From positions 1-64,000 of the forward strand of contig CAIQWJ010000018.1 in the NCBI GenBank assembly GCA_903875575.1: a stretch of DNA of 64,000 nucleotides, in the 5' to 3' direction. Position 1 is the stretch's first letter. Each line of letters starts with the position of its first letter. The translations under genes were made by a program, and so were the position numbers. Of the stretch, positions 8,716 through 17,905 are shown piece by piece. Under the pieces are notes generated by a model that was not told the DNA's origin, ran no database searches, and saw only the letters and a list, made by a program, of their open reading frames with translations. This DNA comes from an uncultured Acidobacteriia bacterium (GTDB lineage: Bacteria; Acidobacteriota; Terriglobia; Bryobacterales; Bryobacteraceae).

Positions 8716-9540
8716 TCACCAGAGCTTGCGGAGCAGTGCTTTCGCTTCCTTGAAATCCGGGAATTGTTTTTCGTGAGCCTTGAATTCCTGGGTGTGCACG
8801 CAGCGCCGCGACCCGGAGTGGTCCACCGGGTAGCGCAGGTGGAGCATCTCATGGAACATGACGTACTCGAGCGCCAGGCGGGGCGCGCGCGGGTCGTCAA
8901 AGATCCGGCTGAGCATGATGGTATTGTGCGACGGGTCGAAGTGTCCGAGGCGCGTGCGGGAGCGGATGTGGCTCCAGCCGAGTTCCGGACGGGCCATCAT
9001 GCCTCCAAAATGCTTTGTGTTGAGGTCTTCGAAGATCGCCACCAGATCGTGCGTGCCACCGACGGGGCCGGTGTGGGCTTTGCGGCCGCGGGACTGGCGC
9101 ATGAGGTCGATCCGGTTTCGCATGTCGCGGCGATTCAGGTAAAGACGGTAGCGGTGCTGGTGCTGCGCTGAAACGGGCTTCCGATAGAGCTTGTTGAGAA
9201 GGATGTGGGCGAGAGCTTCCGTCACCGGGGCGGGGGCACCTTCGAGGAGATCCGTGATCGTGACCGTGATGCGACCACCTTCGAGGCGGATGCGACTGTT
9301 GGGGTCGACGAACTTCTTGTAGACGGCGTCAATCGGCGGGACAACTGTGCGCGGGCGGATTTCGCGGTGGACGCGGGCGAAGATCTCGGCGGCTGACTCG
9401 AAGAAGAGCGAGCTGGAGATGTTGACAGGGCGCAGAAAACCCTTGTTTTCGGGCATCCCGGCGGCGTCGGCGGCGTGTGTGGGTTCGGAGGGATCGGCCT
9501 CCCACAAAATGCCGCCGCGCGAACTGACCTCATCGACCAT
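8716..9540 (-). CDS. SprT-like zinc metalloprotease
   Basis: The C-terminal half has the SprT-like metal site: HEMLH with a third ligand in the downstream HTQEFKAHEK segment, preceded by ELGWSHIRSRTRLGHFDP. The N-terminal half has no assigned domain; it includes DPNSRIRLEGGRI, which may be a beta-rich substrate region. Two starts are plausible: ATG at 9540 leaves only 26 bp to divergent fabH, whereas an internal ATG at 9456 (MPENKGF) would leave room for promoters; neither has a clear ribosome site. Substrate unknown; SprT relatives include DNA-protein crosslink proteases, which is not shown here. Confidence 0.8.
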   Translation of the reverse strand: MVDEVSSRGGILWEADPSEPTHAADAAGMPENKGFLRPVNISSSLFFESAAEIFARVHREIRPRTVVPPIDAVYKKFVDPNSRIRLEGGRITVTITDLLEGAPAPVTEALAHILLNKLYRKPVSAQHQHRYRLYLNRRDMRNRIDLMRQSRGRKAHTGPVGGTHDLVAIFEDLNTKHFGGMMARPELGWSHIRSRTRLGHFDPSHNTIMLSRIFDDPRAPRLALEYVMFHEMLHLRYPVDHSGSRRCVHTQEFKAHEKQFPDFKEAKALLRKLW

Positions 9541-9566
9541 AATAAAAGATTACGCGTACACATCTG

Positions 9567-10565
9567 ATGCCTGCCATAAGAGCGAAAATTACTTCCATTG
9601 GACGCCACATTCCGCCCCGCGTCCTGACCAATGCCGACCTGGAAAAACTGGTCGATACGAACGACGAATGGATCCAGACCCGGGTGGGAATTTCCGAGCG
9701 GCATATCGCCGCTCCGGATGTGGCGACCTCCGATCTGGCAACGCTGGCGGCGAAAGACTGCCTGCAGCGGCGCGGGATTGATGCCGCAGAACTCGACGCC
9801 ATCATCGTTTGCACGGTGACGCCAGACATGATGTTTCCGTCCACGGCCTGCATTGTGCAGAACCATCTGGGAGCGCACCATGCGTGGGGCTTCGATCTGG
9901 TCGCGGCCTGCAGCGGGTTTGTTTATGGCCTGACGACCGCATCCAGTCTGATTGCCGCCGGAACGCACAAAAAGGTGCTGGTGATCGGCGCAGATACGAT
10001 GAGCCGCATTATCGATTACAAGGATCGGGCGACCTGCGTGCTGTTTGGCGATGGCGCCGGGGCCATGCTGCTGGAGCCGACCGAGGAAGGCGAGGATGCC
10101 GGGTTTATCGACTTCTTCGGCGAGATTGACGGTTCGGGTGGCAAGTATCTGTACATGCCCGCTGGCGGGAGCCGAGTGCCGGCGAGCGCGGAAACGGTGG
10201 AAGGCCGGATGCATTACGTTCATCAGGAGGGCCAGCAGGTCTTCAAGTACGCCGTGCGGAAGATGTCGGAGATGACGAATCTGCTGCTGGAGCGTCACAA
10301 GCTGACGACGGCGGACATCGATCTGCTGATTCCGCATCAGGCAAACCGGCGGATTATCGACGCGACGATGGAGCGGCTGGGGTTGCCTCAGGAGAAGGTG
10401 ATGGTCAACATAGGCAGGTACGGAAACACGACGGCCGGAACGATTCCGTTGGCGACCTGCGACGCTTTCGACGAAGGACGGCTGCACAAAGGCGGGCTGG
10501 TCATGTTTGCCGCGGTTGGGGCAGGGTATACGGCGGGCGCGAGTTTGTGGCGGTGGGCATTCTAG
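9567..10565 (+). CDS. fabH: 3-oxoacyl-ACP synthase III
   Basis: Condenses acetyl-CoA, or another acyl-CoA, with malonyl-ACP to start fatty-acid synthesis in the cytoplasm. The catalytic triad is visible: C115 in [12 protein letters not shown]257 in IPHQANRR and N287 in [10 protein letters not shown]. The 332-residue length is standard. No usual fab partners (plsX, fabD, acpP) adjoin it, so it sits outside the common cluster. The ATG lacks a clear ribosome site. A methyl-branched primer preference is possible but cannot be read from sequence. Confidence 0.95.
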   Translation: MPAIRAKITSIGRHIPPRVLTNADLEKLVDTNDEWIQTRVGISERHIAAPDVATSDLATLAAKDCLQRRGIDAAELDAIIVCTVTPDMMFPSTACIVQNHLGAHHAWGFDLVAACSGFVYGLTTASSLIAAGTHKKVLVIGADTMSRIIDYKDRATCVLFGDGAGAMLLEPTEEGEDAGFIDFFGEIDGSGGKYLYMPAGGSRVPASAETVEGRMHYVHQEGQQVFKYAVRKMSEMTNLLLERHKLTTADIDLLIPHQANRRIIDATMERLGLPQEKVMVNIGRYGNTTAGTIPLATCDAFDEGRLHKGGLVMFAAVGAGYTAGASLWRWAF

Positions 10566-10574
10566 CGGGATTCT

Positions 10575-11327
10575 ATGTCTGCTGCCATTGAGGTGCACGA
10601 TCTGCGAAAGGTCTATGACGGCAAGGCCGCTGTAGATGGACTGTCGCTGACGGTACCTCGTGGATCATTTTTTGGTTTCCTGGGGCCTAACGGGGCTGGG
10701 AAATCAACCACAATCCGGATGCTGACGGGTTTGATTCCGTCTACTTCCGGTACCATCTCCTTGCTCGGCCTCCCGATGCCCGCGGAAGAGACGGCGATCA
10801 AGCAACGGATCGGCCTGGTGCCGGATGATTCCCTTTTGTTTGACCGACTGACGGGACTTGAATTTCTGGAATTTGTGGGGCGGATGTACTCGCTCGAACG
10901 CGGAATGGCCCGGCAACGGGCGGCGGAACTGCTGGAGCTGTTTGAACTGGCCGACGAAGGTCGCAAGATCATCGCCGAATACTCAAAGGGCATGCGCAAG
11001 CGCGTGGCGATGGCGGCTTCGCTGATCCACAAGCCGGAACTGTTTCTGATGGATGAGCCGTTCGAGGGCGTGGATGCAGTGGGGGCCCGCCTCATGAAGG
11101 ATATTCTGCTGGATCAGGTCAAGGCCGGTGCCACGATCTTTCTGACCTCGCACGTGCTGGAAGTGGTGGAGCGGCTTTGCGACCATGCGGCGATTATCAA
11201 CGATGGCCGGATTGTGGCGCAGGGAAGCATGGCGGAATTGCGCAATGGGTCGGAAACGCTGGAAGACGTATTTGTCCGGACGGTAGGGGCGGACAAGTCG
11301 TACGAGAAACTCGAATGGCTGGGCTAG
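10575..11327 (+). CDS. ABC exporter ATP-binding subunit
   Basis: DRA/CcmA-type ATPase of an ABC-2 style transporter. Walker A is GPNGAGKST, the signature segment reads YSKGMRKRV (a common variant of LSGGQ in this group), Walker B is LFLMDEP and the H-loop is LTSHV. It starts 10 nt after fabH and ends 23 nt before the permease gene, so they form a unit. The substrate cannot be inferred. Confidence 0.92.
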   Translation: MSAAIEVHDLRKVYDGKAAVDGLSLTVPRGSFFGFLGPNGAGKSTTIRMLTGLIPSTSGTISLLGLPMPAEETAIKQRIGLVPDDSLLFDRLTGLEFLEFVGRMYSLERGMARQRAAELLELFELADEGRKIIAEYSKGMRKRVAMAASLIHKPELFLMDEPFEGVDAVGARLMKDILLDQVKAGATIFLTSHVLEVVERLCDHAAIINDGRIVAQGSMAELRNGSETLEDVFVRTVGADKSYEKLEWLG

Positions 11328-11349
11328 GCCGGGCTGGAGAGCAATCGCT

Positions 11350-12951
11350 ATGATCCGGGCCATCCTTTGGGCGCAGTTTCTGAGCATGCGGCCGCGCAAG
11401 GGAATAGCGGCACGCGGCGGAGCGATTTTTTCTGTATTCACGGGACTGGTATTCTACGGGGCTTTCGCGTTCTTTAGCTGGGCGCTGATGATGCTGTTTT
11501 CCAGTGTGGATGCCTCGCCGCGTTTTGCGCAGCTATTGCCGCTGGTGCTGCTGGTTATCATGCTGTACTGGCAGGTGGCCCCGGTGATTTCGGCGAGCTT
11601 CGGTGCCTCGATCGATCTGCGGAAACTATTGGCCTATCCGATTCCGCGGAACAAATTGTTTCAGGTGGAATTGATGTTGCGGGCTGCGTCCAGCCTGGAT
11701 TTGCTGCTGGTGGTTTCCGGGATTGGCGTTGGGTTGCTGCGCAACCGGCTGTATGGACTGGCGGACGCGCCGTTTATCGTGGCGGGGCTGGGAAGTTTTG
11801 TTGCGATGAATCTGTTGTTGTCTGCCGGGGTGCGAGCCTGGCTGGAGCGCTTCTTTCTGCATACGCGGTTTAAGGAAGTGTTCTTTATCGTTCTCGCGCT
11901 GGTTGGCCTGACGCCTCAGTTGCTGATCTTGCTGAATGTGAAGAAGCCGGGGGCGCTGTTGCGATTCGTGCCGGCGCAGTTCGTCTGGCCGTGGGCGGCA
12001 GCGAGTCATCTGATGCTGCGGGATGCTGCGGCTGTGAGTGCGGGCATGGCCGTCATCTGGGTTGCTGCCGCTTTTCTGTTCGGGAGGCGTCAGTTTGAGC
12101 GTACGTTGTGTTTCGATGGCGCGACGGCGAAGAAGCGTGAGCCTTCGAGTCGCGGCACCGACAGTGTGTCGGAGAAGATTTTCCGGCTGCCCTCGCGTTT
12201 TCTGGCGGATCCACTGGCGGCGCTGATGGAGAAGGAACTGCGGACTCTATTGCGTATCCCGCGATTTCGAATGGCGTACGGTATGTCCTGTTTCTTTGGC
12301 GTATTTCTGTTTGCGCCCGCGCTGCGGAGCCGGGGCGGAAGTTCTACTTTCCTGCAGTATGCGTTGCCGATCATGGCTGTCTACGGCTTGCTGGTACTGG
12401 GGCAGATCAGTTACTGGAATTCGTTTGGATTTGACCGGTCGGCGGCGCAGGGCTACTTTTGCTGGCCTATCAAATTCCGCGATGCCCTGATTGCGAAGAA
12501 TCTGACGGTGATGGCCCTGATGTTGCCGCAGATGGCGCTGGTTTCGCTGGTGGCACGGGCGTTTCATGTGCCCTCGTCGCCAGGGAAGATCCTGGAGACG
12601 TTCGCGGTGGCTTCGATTGCCGCGCTCTTCTGGTTTGGGCTTGGCAATATTTTCTCGGTGAGAATGTCGCGGGCGATGGACCCGGACAAGATGAATCAGA
12701 TGGGAAATAAGCTGCAGGCGCTCACGATCTTTGCGGCACCATTCGTCCTGCTGCCGGTTATTCTGGCGTATTGGGCGAGATCGGTCTTCGGGAGCGAGAT
12801 TGTATTCGCCGGGATACTGGCGTTGGCGGCGGTTCTCGGCGCGATTTTCTACGGGGTGGCGCTCGATTCGGCGGTGGAATCGGCGAACAAGAACCGGGAA
12901 TCGATGCTGCTGGAGCTATCGCGGGCGGACGGGCCGATTTCGATTACGTAA
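11350..12951 (+). CDS. ABC-2 type transporter permease
   Basis: A 533-aa membrane protein with about 11-12 hydrophobic segments, for example 25-50, 58-78, 115-132, 140-160, 175-198 and 490-510. It begins with MIRAILWAQFLSMRP and has a central charged loop around residues 245-285. Its pairing with the upstream ATPase is the main functional evidence. It is probably an exporter, but the substrate is unknown. Confidence 0.85.
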   Translation: MIRAILWAQFLSMRPRKGIAARGGAIFSVFTGLVFYGAFAFFSWALMMLFSSVDASPRFAQLLPLVLLVIMLYWQVAPVISASFGASIDLRKLLAYPIPRNKLFQVELMLRAASSLDLLLVVSGIGVGLLRNRLYGLADAPFIVAGLGSFVAMNLLLSAGVRAWLERFFLHTRFKEVFFIVLALVGLTPQLLILLNVKKPGALLRFVPAQFVWPWAAASHLMLRDAAAVSAGMAVIWVAAAFLFGRRQFERTLCFDGATAKKREPSSRGTDSVSEKIFRLPSRFLADPLAALMEKELRTLLRIPRFRMAYGMSCFFGVFLFAPALRSRGGSSTFLQYALPIMAVYGLLVLGQISYWNSFGFDRSAAQGYFCWPIKFRDALIAKNLTVMALMLPQMALVSLVARAFHVPSSPGKILETFAVASIAALFWFGLGNIFSVRMSRAMDPDKMNQMGNKLQALTIFAAPFVLLPVILAYWARSVFGSEIVFAGILALAAVLGAIFYGVALDSAVESANKNRESMLLELSRADGPISIT

Positions 12952-12956
12952 ATAGT

Positions 12957-12991
12957 GCGGTTGAACGCTGCCGGTGGCTGCGCTCAACCGC
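12957..12991. terminator. Hairpin between convergent permease and oxidoreductase genes
   Basis: gcggttga and tcaaccgc form an 8-bp stem, extended by nearby acgc/gcgc pairing, in the 51-bp gap between converging genes. No T-tract follows on either strand, so it is a candidate terminator or stability element only. Confidence 0.4.
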
Positions 12992-13002
12992 ATCGGCATG
13001 GG

Positions 13003-14316
13003 TTAGACGTTTTCCGGAACCACGAACGGCGCGCGGTACTGGCGGCGGAACATCGCGTTCGCCTCTTTATCGTTTTTCACGGAATAAGTGGCAGCGTCGA
13101 AATCGAGCGTACGGCCAAGGCGATAAGAGATGTTCGCGAGGTGCACGAGCGTGGTCGAAATTGCACCTTCTTCGATCTCAGCCGTCAGCTCGCCGCGATT
13201 GCGGCTGCGAACTGCCGTGATGAAGTTGGCAAAGTGATCGCCATTGTCGATGCGTGCCGGGCCGGGTGTTGCATCTTTGCCGATCACCGACGTGTAGCGG
13301 TCATAGCCATCGATGGCGAGATAGCCGTTCGAGCCATAGAAGATATTGCCGACGGTGTTGCTCTTGACGCTCTTATCGAAGTTCTGAATATCGGCTTCGT
13401 GGTGCGTCATCCAGTGACGCACTTCGAAGGTCATCATCTTCTTCGGCTTGCCAGCTTCTTCAAATTCGAAAGCGCAGGTCAGCGTGTTGGGGGTTTCCTG
13501 ATCGTCGTCAAACATGAAGTGACCGCCGATAGCGGAGATCTTCGTCGGATACTTCACGCCGAGTCCCCAGCGGGCGATGTCGACTTCGTGGATGCCCTGA
13601 TTGCCGAGATCGCCATTGCCGTACTCCCACTGCCAGTGCCAGTTGTAGTGGAAGCGATTCTGCGTGAAAGGCTTCATGGGAGCGGGGCCGACCCAGAGAT
13701 CGTAATCCACGCCGTCGGGTATCGCTTCGGGAGTTTTCTTGCCGATGGTATTGCGCCATTTGTAGCAGAGGCCGCGCGCCATGTAGAGATCGCCGATGAG
13801 ACCTTCGCGCATTTTCTGTACGGCTTCGATGAGCGCGGAATCAGAGCGGCTCTGGCTGCCTTGCTGCACGATCCTGTTGTACTTGCGGGCCGCGGCTACG
13901 ATCTGCTTCGCTTCCCACATATTGTGTGAGCAGGGCTTTTCGACGTAGACGTCTTTACCGGCCTGCATCGCCCAGATGGCTTGCAGGGTGTGCTGATGGT
14001 TGGGCGTGGCGATGGAGATGGCGTCAATAGATTTGTCTTCGAGGAGCTTGCGAAGGTCCTTATAGAGGACGGGCTTCTTGCCGCTCTTCGTTTCGACGGC
14101 TTTGGCCGCGGTGTTGAGAACGGTTTCATCGACATCGCAGAGGGCAACCAGTTCGACGTTCTGCATTTTGGTCCACGCGTCATAGTGCGACTTGCCTCGG
14201 CCATGGAGGCCGACGGTGGCAACGCGGATGGTGTCGTTCGGGCTGGCTGCCTTCGCGAGAGTGGTGGCGGAGGCTGCGGCTACCGCTGAGTTGACGATGA
14301 ATGTTCTTCTATCCAT
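13003..14316 (-). CDS. Gfo/Idh/MocA family oxidoreductase with Tat-like signal
   Basis: NAD(P)-dependent sugar-oxidoreductase family. The N-terminus MDRRTFIVNSAVAAASATTLAKA has twin arginines and a hydrophobic stretch, suggesting export by Tat with the cofactor bound. The Rossmann segment follows (ATVGLHGRGKSHY), then ATPNHQH and the conserved EKP in DVYVEKPCSHN, with a C-terminal substrate domain containing HEVDIARWGLG. Acidobacteria carry many such exported copies, often in carbohydrate breakdown. No sugar locus adjoins it, so the substrate is unknown. Confidence 0.9.
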   Translation of the reverse strand: MDRRTFIVNSAVAAASATTLAKAASPNDTIRVATVGLHGRGKSHYDAWTKMQNVELVALCDVDETVLNTAAKAVETKSGKKPVLYKDLRKLLEDKSIDAISIATPNHQHTLQAIWAMQAGKDVYVEKPCSHNMWEAKQIVAAARKYNRIVQQGSQSRSDSALIEAVQKMREGLIGDLYMARGLCYKWRNTIGKKTPEAIPDGVDYDLWVGPAPMKPFTQNRFHYNWHWQWEYGNGDLGNQGIHEVDIARWGLGVKYPTKISAIGGHFMFDDDQETPNTLTCAFEFEEAGKPKKMMTFEVRHWMTHHEADIQNFDKSVKSNTVGNIFYGSNGYLAIDGYDRYTSVIGKDATPGPARIDNGDHFANFITAVRSRNRGELTAEIEEGAISTTLVHLANISYRLGRTLDFDAATYSVKNDKEANAMFRRQYRAPFVVPENV

Positions 14317-14390
14317 AGGGCGGAACCATTATATATGCGAATGGCGTGGTGCGGAAGGGTTTCGCGCGGAGCGGCAGATTCCGGAAATTC

Positions 14391-15176
14391 TTAATTCTCC
14401 GAGGGTTCTTCAATCGAGTCGATTACTACGGACTCCAGTGGGCCCTTTTGCTTTTCAAGCTGAAGTCCCAGCGTTTCCCGCAGGGCCGTGGGCAGGGCCG
14501 GCGCATCAGCCTGGATCTCAGTTCCGGCATCGAACGCAAACAGGAATGCGAAGTAGTAGTTTCCCGAAAGGCCCGTTTTGTCCCAAACGGGCATGCCCAT
14601 TGGACGCCGGAGCGTTTCGGCAAGTTGGGACATGGATACACGGCGGGCCGTGAGGGCTGCCACACCCACCCGAGGAATCGTTAATGAGATGTAACTCGCC
14701 GACTTCAACGCCGGCGATGCATCGCCGACCCAGTCCGGCAGTGGCGGAGGATCTGCGGACGGATCGGCTTCTTTGATTTTCAGGCCACCCTTTCCGAGGA
14801 TCAGCCCATAGCCGTCGACTTCAATTGTACCGCGGTGCGACCGCATTTTGAACCTGTCTGTGAGTAAGGCCTGCACCATCGACCGGACCTGATCGTCCGT
14901 GGCAGCGGAGTCGAACGTGGCCTCGATGGAATAGATGGAACCGCAGTTCTTGCCGGTGACGCGGGAGAAGTCCAGGTTGTTCGCGTATCCAATCAAAAAG
15001 CAAAGCTGAGTCGTCCACTTGAATCTACCTGGCGAGCGCTCCGGTCTGGTCTGAAACATGCCGCCTGCTGACGCCTTGACTGAGGCCACGTCGAAATGTG
15101 CCTGCGGAGCGGGTTGAGCGCTGGCGGCAGCGGAAATAACCGCGATTGTGAATACCGCACGTGCGAGTTGGTTCAT
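14391..15176 (-). CDS. TIGR03435 family secreted protein
   Basis: Signal peptide MNQLARAVFTIAVISAAASAQ is followed by the family hallmarks: FDVASVKAS near the N-terminus, MVQALLTDRFKMRSHR in the middle and a C-terminal segment TALRETLGLQLEKQKGPLESVVID. This family is greatly expanded in Solibacter-type Acidobacteria and has no known function. I prefer ATG 15176, since the codons upstream from 15200 are charged and precede the signal peptide. A second member lies at about 35 kb. Confidence 0.88.
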   Translation of the reverse strand: MNQLARAVFTIAVISAAASAQPAPQAHFDVASVKASAGGMFQTRPERSPGRFKWTTQLCFLIGYANNLDFSRVTGKNCGSIYSIEATFDSAATDDQVRSMVQALLTDRFKMRSHRGTIEVDGYGLILGKGGLKIKEADPSADPPPLPDWVGDASPALKSASYISLTIPRVGVAALTARRVSMSQLAETLRRPMGMPVWDKTGLSGNYYFAFLFAFDAGTEIQADAPALPTALRETLGLQLEKQKGPLESVVIDSIEEPSEN

Positions 15177-15385
15177 TGTTCGTGGTTCCGCCCGGCTCAT
15201 TGTAGCTTGTCTGGTTGTCAGTGTGCGGACAAAGGACGCTGGAGGCGCTGTGATGTTTCGGAAACGTAAGGTACACCGGGTGTTGCGGGCTCGACCCGAG
15301 CGCAGTATGATCGAATTGAGCTGATCAGGCAGCCTCCGTAACGCGGGAAGGGTTCAACCCACCTCCAACCTTATGGAGGATTGTT

Positions 15386-16453
15386 ATGAGAAGGAAACTG
15401 CCTGCCCGGCCGAACCTGGAACATCTTCGCACTCAGGCGAAGACTCTACTGACAAAGCTTCGCTCTGGCGACGCACAGGCCGCCCAAACGTTGATCGAAC
15501 ACCTGCCCGAGGCTTCGGGGCTTACGCCCGAACAGGTTCGCGAGCGGGGATTTCGTCTGGCTGACACGCAAGCCGCTATTGCCCGAAAGACCGGATTCTC
15601 GGCCTGGCCGGGCCTCGCGCGGCATGTGGACCGCCTGCGAAATATGGAAGGCACGTGGCGTTTTCTGTCGCTCGAAGTGGATGGACAGACACTGCCGTTC
15701 GCGATGCTGGGTGAGTCACGGATGCTGATTGACGGCGATCGTTTCCGGATGGAATCTCCCGAGGCGACCTACGAAGGGATTTTCACGATCGACGTGGAGT
15801 GCGAGCCGCAACGAATCGATATTGATTTTATTGAGGGGCCTGAGGCGGGGAAGCGCTGCGAGGGTCTGTTCCAGCTGGAGGGAGATCAACTGACGTTCTG
15901 CCTCGGTTTGGTGGGATCGTCCCGGCCGGAAAGGTTTGAAACGGCACCGGGCACGGGCCACGCGCTGGAGGTTTTGGTACGGGCGGACTCCGGGCGTCCG
16001 GCTGGTGTTGACGGTGGAAAGGCTCCCGTCGACTTGCCTGTGGCAGTTGCGGTGACACTGTCAGGCGACTTCGACGCTGTCATGACCCCGACGCTGGAGA
16101 AGTTGCAGGGTGAGTGGTTGCCTCTGGAGTTACTCACGTCTGGTAAGCCGCTGCAGGCGTCTTATCTGCCGTATGGTTCGCGAACTCAAATCGGCGTGGA
16201 GACGAAGGTTGTGTTTGGTGGGCAGACGATGGTCCACGCGAAGGTTCGGTTCCATGAATCCGCTTGTCCGGTCGAGGTAGACTACATGAGTCTCGAGGGC
16301 AGAAGCGTGGGCGCGGTTTCGTATGGTATCTTTCGCTGGGATGGCGACGATGCCGTATTTTGCGTGGCAAGAGCTGGAGAACCCCGTCCAACGGACTTCA
16401 GCTGCGAGAAGGGCAGTGGGCGAACGTTGAGTCGCTGGACACGGAAAGAATGA
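15386..16453 (+). CDS. Protein with paired TIGR03067 domains
   Basis: Residues 8-80 (NLEHLRTQAKTLLTKLRSGD, then LADTQAAIARKTGFSAWPGL) match a helical module often found before ankyrin repeats in Acidobacteria and Planctomycetes. Two TIGR03067-like beta domains follow, near 88-195 (MEGTWRFLSLEVDGQ) and 235-352 (LQGEWLPLELLTSGK). No signal peptide is seen. ATG 15386 has ggagg 7-8 nt upstream. The function of TIGR03067 is unknown; a binding role is a guess. Confidence 0.8.
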   Translation: MRRKLPARPNLEHLRTQAKTLLTKLRSGDAQAAQTLIEHLPEASGLTPEQVRERGFRLADTQAAIARKTGFSAWPGLARHVDRLRNMEGTWRFLSLEVDGQTLPFAMLGESRMLIDGDRFRMESPEATYEGIFTIDVECEPQRIDIDFIEGPEAGKRCEGLFQLEGDQLTFCLGLVGSSRPERFETAPGTGHALEVLVRADSGRPAGVDGGKAPVDLPVAVAVTLSGDFDAVMTPTLEKLQGEWLPLELLTSGKPLQASYLPYGSRTQIGVETKVVFGGQTMVHAKVRFHESACPVEVDYMSLEGRSVGAVSYGIFRWDGDDAVFCVARAGEPRPTDFSCEKGSGRTLSRWTRKE

Positions 16454-16479
16454 GGGCTCTCGCGGACGATACGGAACAG

Positions 16480-16917
16480 CTAGGCCGAGAGCAGTTGTAC
16501 GAAGCGATTTCGGCTGCGCGGTTTGACCAGATCGGCCAGAGTGTGTTGTTCGAGTTCGTTCAGGAACGCGGCGAGGGCGGCGTCCAGGATCGTTTTTAGT
16601 TCGCACACCGGCACGATCGGACAGGTATTGTTGGCGATGTCGTGGCACTCTACCAGGCGGAACGATGCTTCGGAGGCCCGGACAACCTCGCCCAGGCGGA
16701 TGGACTCCGGCGGTTTGGACAACTTCACGCCACCAGAGCGGCCAAGCATTACATCTACGAAACCCGCTTCATGCAGAGTCTGGACCACCCGCACCAGATG
16801 GTTCTTTGAGATACCGTACGCATCGCTGATCTCGCGGGAACTCACGAGTCGATCGGGAAAGTGGGCAAGGTACAGGAGGACCCGCATCGCGTAGTCGGTG
16901 TGGACTGTGAGTTGCAT
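16480..16917 (-). CDS. nsrR: Rrf2-family NO-sensing repressor NsrR
   Basis: A 145-aa regulator with an N-terminal winged helix (LTVHTDYAMRVLLYLA, SKNHLVRVVQTL) and three cysteines C91, C99 and C105 in VECHDIANNTCPIVPVCEL, the usual NsrR arrangement for a [4Fe-4S] cluster destroyed by NO. The tail FLNELEQHTLADLV also matches NsrR. It lies 9 nt after the reductase gene, third in the operon behind the haemoglobin, so it probably represses its own operon through the palindrome upstream of the haemoglobin start. IscR or RirA are less likely from the cysteine spacing. Confidence 0.88.
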   Translation of the reverse strand: MQLTVHTDYAMRVLLYLAHFPDRLVSSREISDAYGISKNHLVRVVQTLHEAGFVDVMLGRSGGVKLSKPPESIRLGEVVRASEASFRLVECHDIANNTCPIVPVCELKTILDAALAAFLNELEQHTLADLVKPRSRNRFVQLLSA

Positions 16918-16926
16918 ATGCTGAGC

Positions 16927-17901
16927 TTAGCGAACCGGTGCTTCCACGAATTCGTCTGCGTAGATATCGCGACTGGCCATTCCGGCCAGGAACAGTTTCT
17001 TCCGGAGCCGGCGAACGATGGAGGGATCGCCGCAGATGAAACCGCGCCAACCGGCCAGCTTCGGGAGGTCGGCTGCAATCGCTTGATCGAGCGTGCCGCT
17101 CCTGATGCCGTCCGTTGCCTCGTCGTTTTCGAGTACCACGGGGTGGTAGCGAAAGTTGGGATATGCGCTCTCAAGCTGGTTCAGTTCGGCCCGACAGTAC
17201 AGGCCGGCTTTTCTTAGCGCCCCATGATACAGCGAGATTGGCCCTGTGTGGCCCTGGTGCAGGGCGTCGCGGCAGATTCCAAGAAGTGGGGCGAGGCCGG
17301 TACCTGTGCCCGCGAGGAGAAACGGTTGTTGCGGGTTGCCGAGGGTGTAAAAGCAATTGCCCGCCGGTCCGCGAATGCTGACGGACTCGTTTTCGCGGGC
17401 TTGGTTGAATAGCCAACCGCTCATCTGTCCGCGTTCGGTGCGCCGGACGTGCAATTCCAGCGTGCCGTCAACGGGCAGGCTGGCGAGTGAATAGCTGCGA
17501 GCGAGGCCATCCGGGCGGAGCAGCGTGACGTACTGGCCGGCGCGGTAATCGAACGGCTCCGTGGGACGCAGCCGCAACCGAAGAACGGTGGGCGTCAAAT
17601 GTTCTAAAGACTCGATGGTTGCTTTCAGTTCCAGGCCGCCGGCTGGTTCGATGACCATGTCCTGATTGGGCAGGCAGACACACGAGAGAAAATAACCCTG
17701 CTCGATGAGGGTGGACTTGAGTCCCTTTTGGGAAGTTTCAGGAAGAGGATCAGGATGGTGGGCTGAGCGCAGCAGGCAGGATTGGCAGGCCCCGGCACGA
17801 CAGGAGTTGGGGACTTCAACGCCGTGGCGAAGTAATGTTTCCAAAACAGATTCTCCCGGCGCCGCTTCGCAGGCAGCGCCGGAGTAGGTCAACAGAGGCA
17901 A
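16927..17901 (-). CDS. [2Fe-2S]-FAD-NAD(P)H oxidoreductase
   Basis: Cytoplasmic electron-transfer reductase. An N-terminal plant-type ferredoxin domain has C34, C39 and C42 in CRAGACQSC and a fourth ligand in FLSCVC. FAD-binding RSYSLAS and the NAD(P) segment GTGTGLAPLLG with CGDP follow. The order ferredoxin-FAD-NAD is that of phenol hydroxylase and benzoate dioxygenase reductases. Located directly behind a truncated haemoglobin and before nsrR, it is best read as the haem reductase of a split NO dioxygenase. The start codon is TTG, 4 nt after the haemoglobin stop. Confidence 0.9.
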   Translation of the reverse strand: MPLLTYSGAACEAAPGESVLETLLRHGVEVPNSCRAGACQSCLLRSAHHPDPLPETSQKGLKSTLIEQGYFLSCVCLPNQDMVIEPAGGLELKATIESLEHLTPTVLRLRLRPTEPFDYRAGQYVTLLRPDGLARSYSLASLPVDGTLELHVRRTERGQMSGWLFNQARENESVSIRGPAGNCFYTLGNPQQPFLLAGTGTGLAPLLGICRDALHQGHTGPISLYHGALRKAGLYCRAELNQLESAYPNFRYHPVVLENDEATDGIRSGTLDQAIAADLPKLAGWRGFICGDPSIVRRLRKKLFLAGMASRDIYADEFVEAPVR

Positions 17902-17905
17902 TGGA

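Noticed and set aside
15340-15370. gggttcaaccc resembling a tRNA T-arm before the TIGR03067 gene
   Set aside because: No acceptor stem, D-arm or anticodon arm could be found around it.
16455-16491. gctctcg/cgagagc hairpin at the end of nsrR
   Set aside because: The loop is 23 nt, there is no T-tract and it overlaps the nsrR stop region, so it is too weak to call a terminator.
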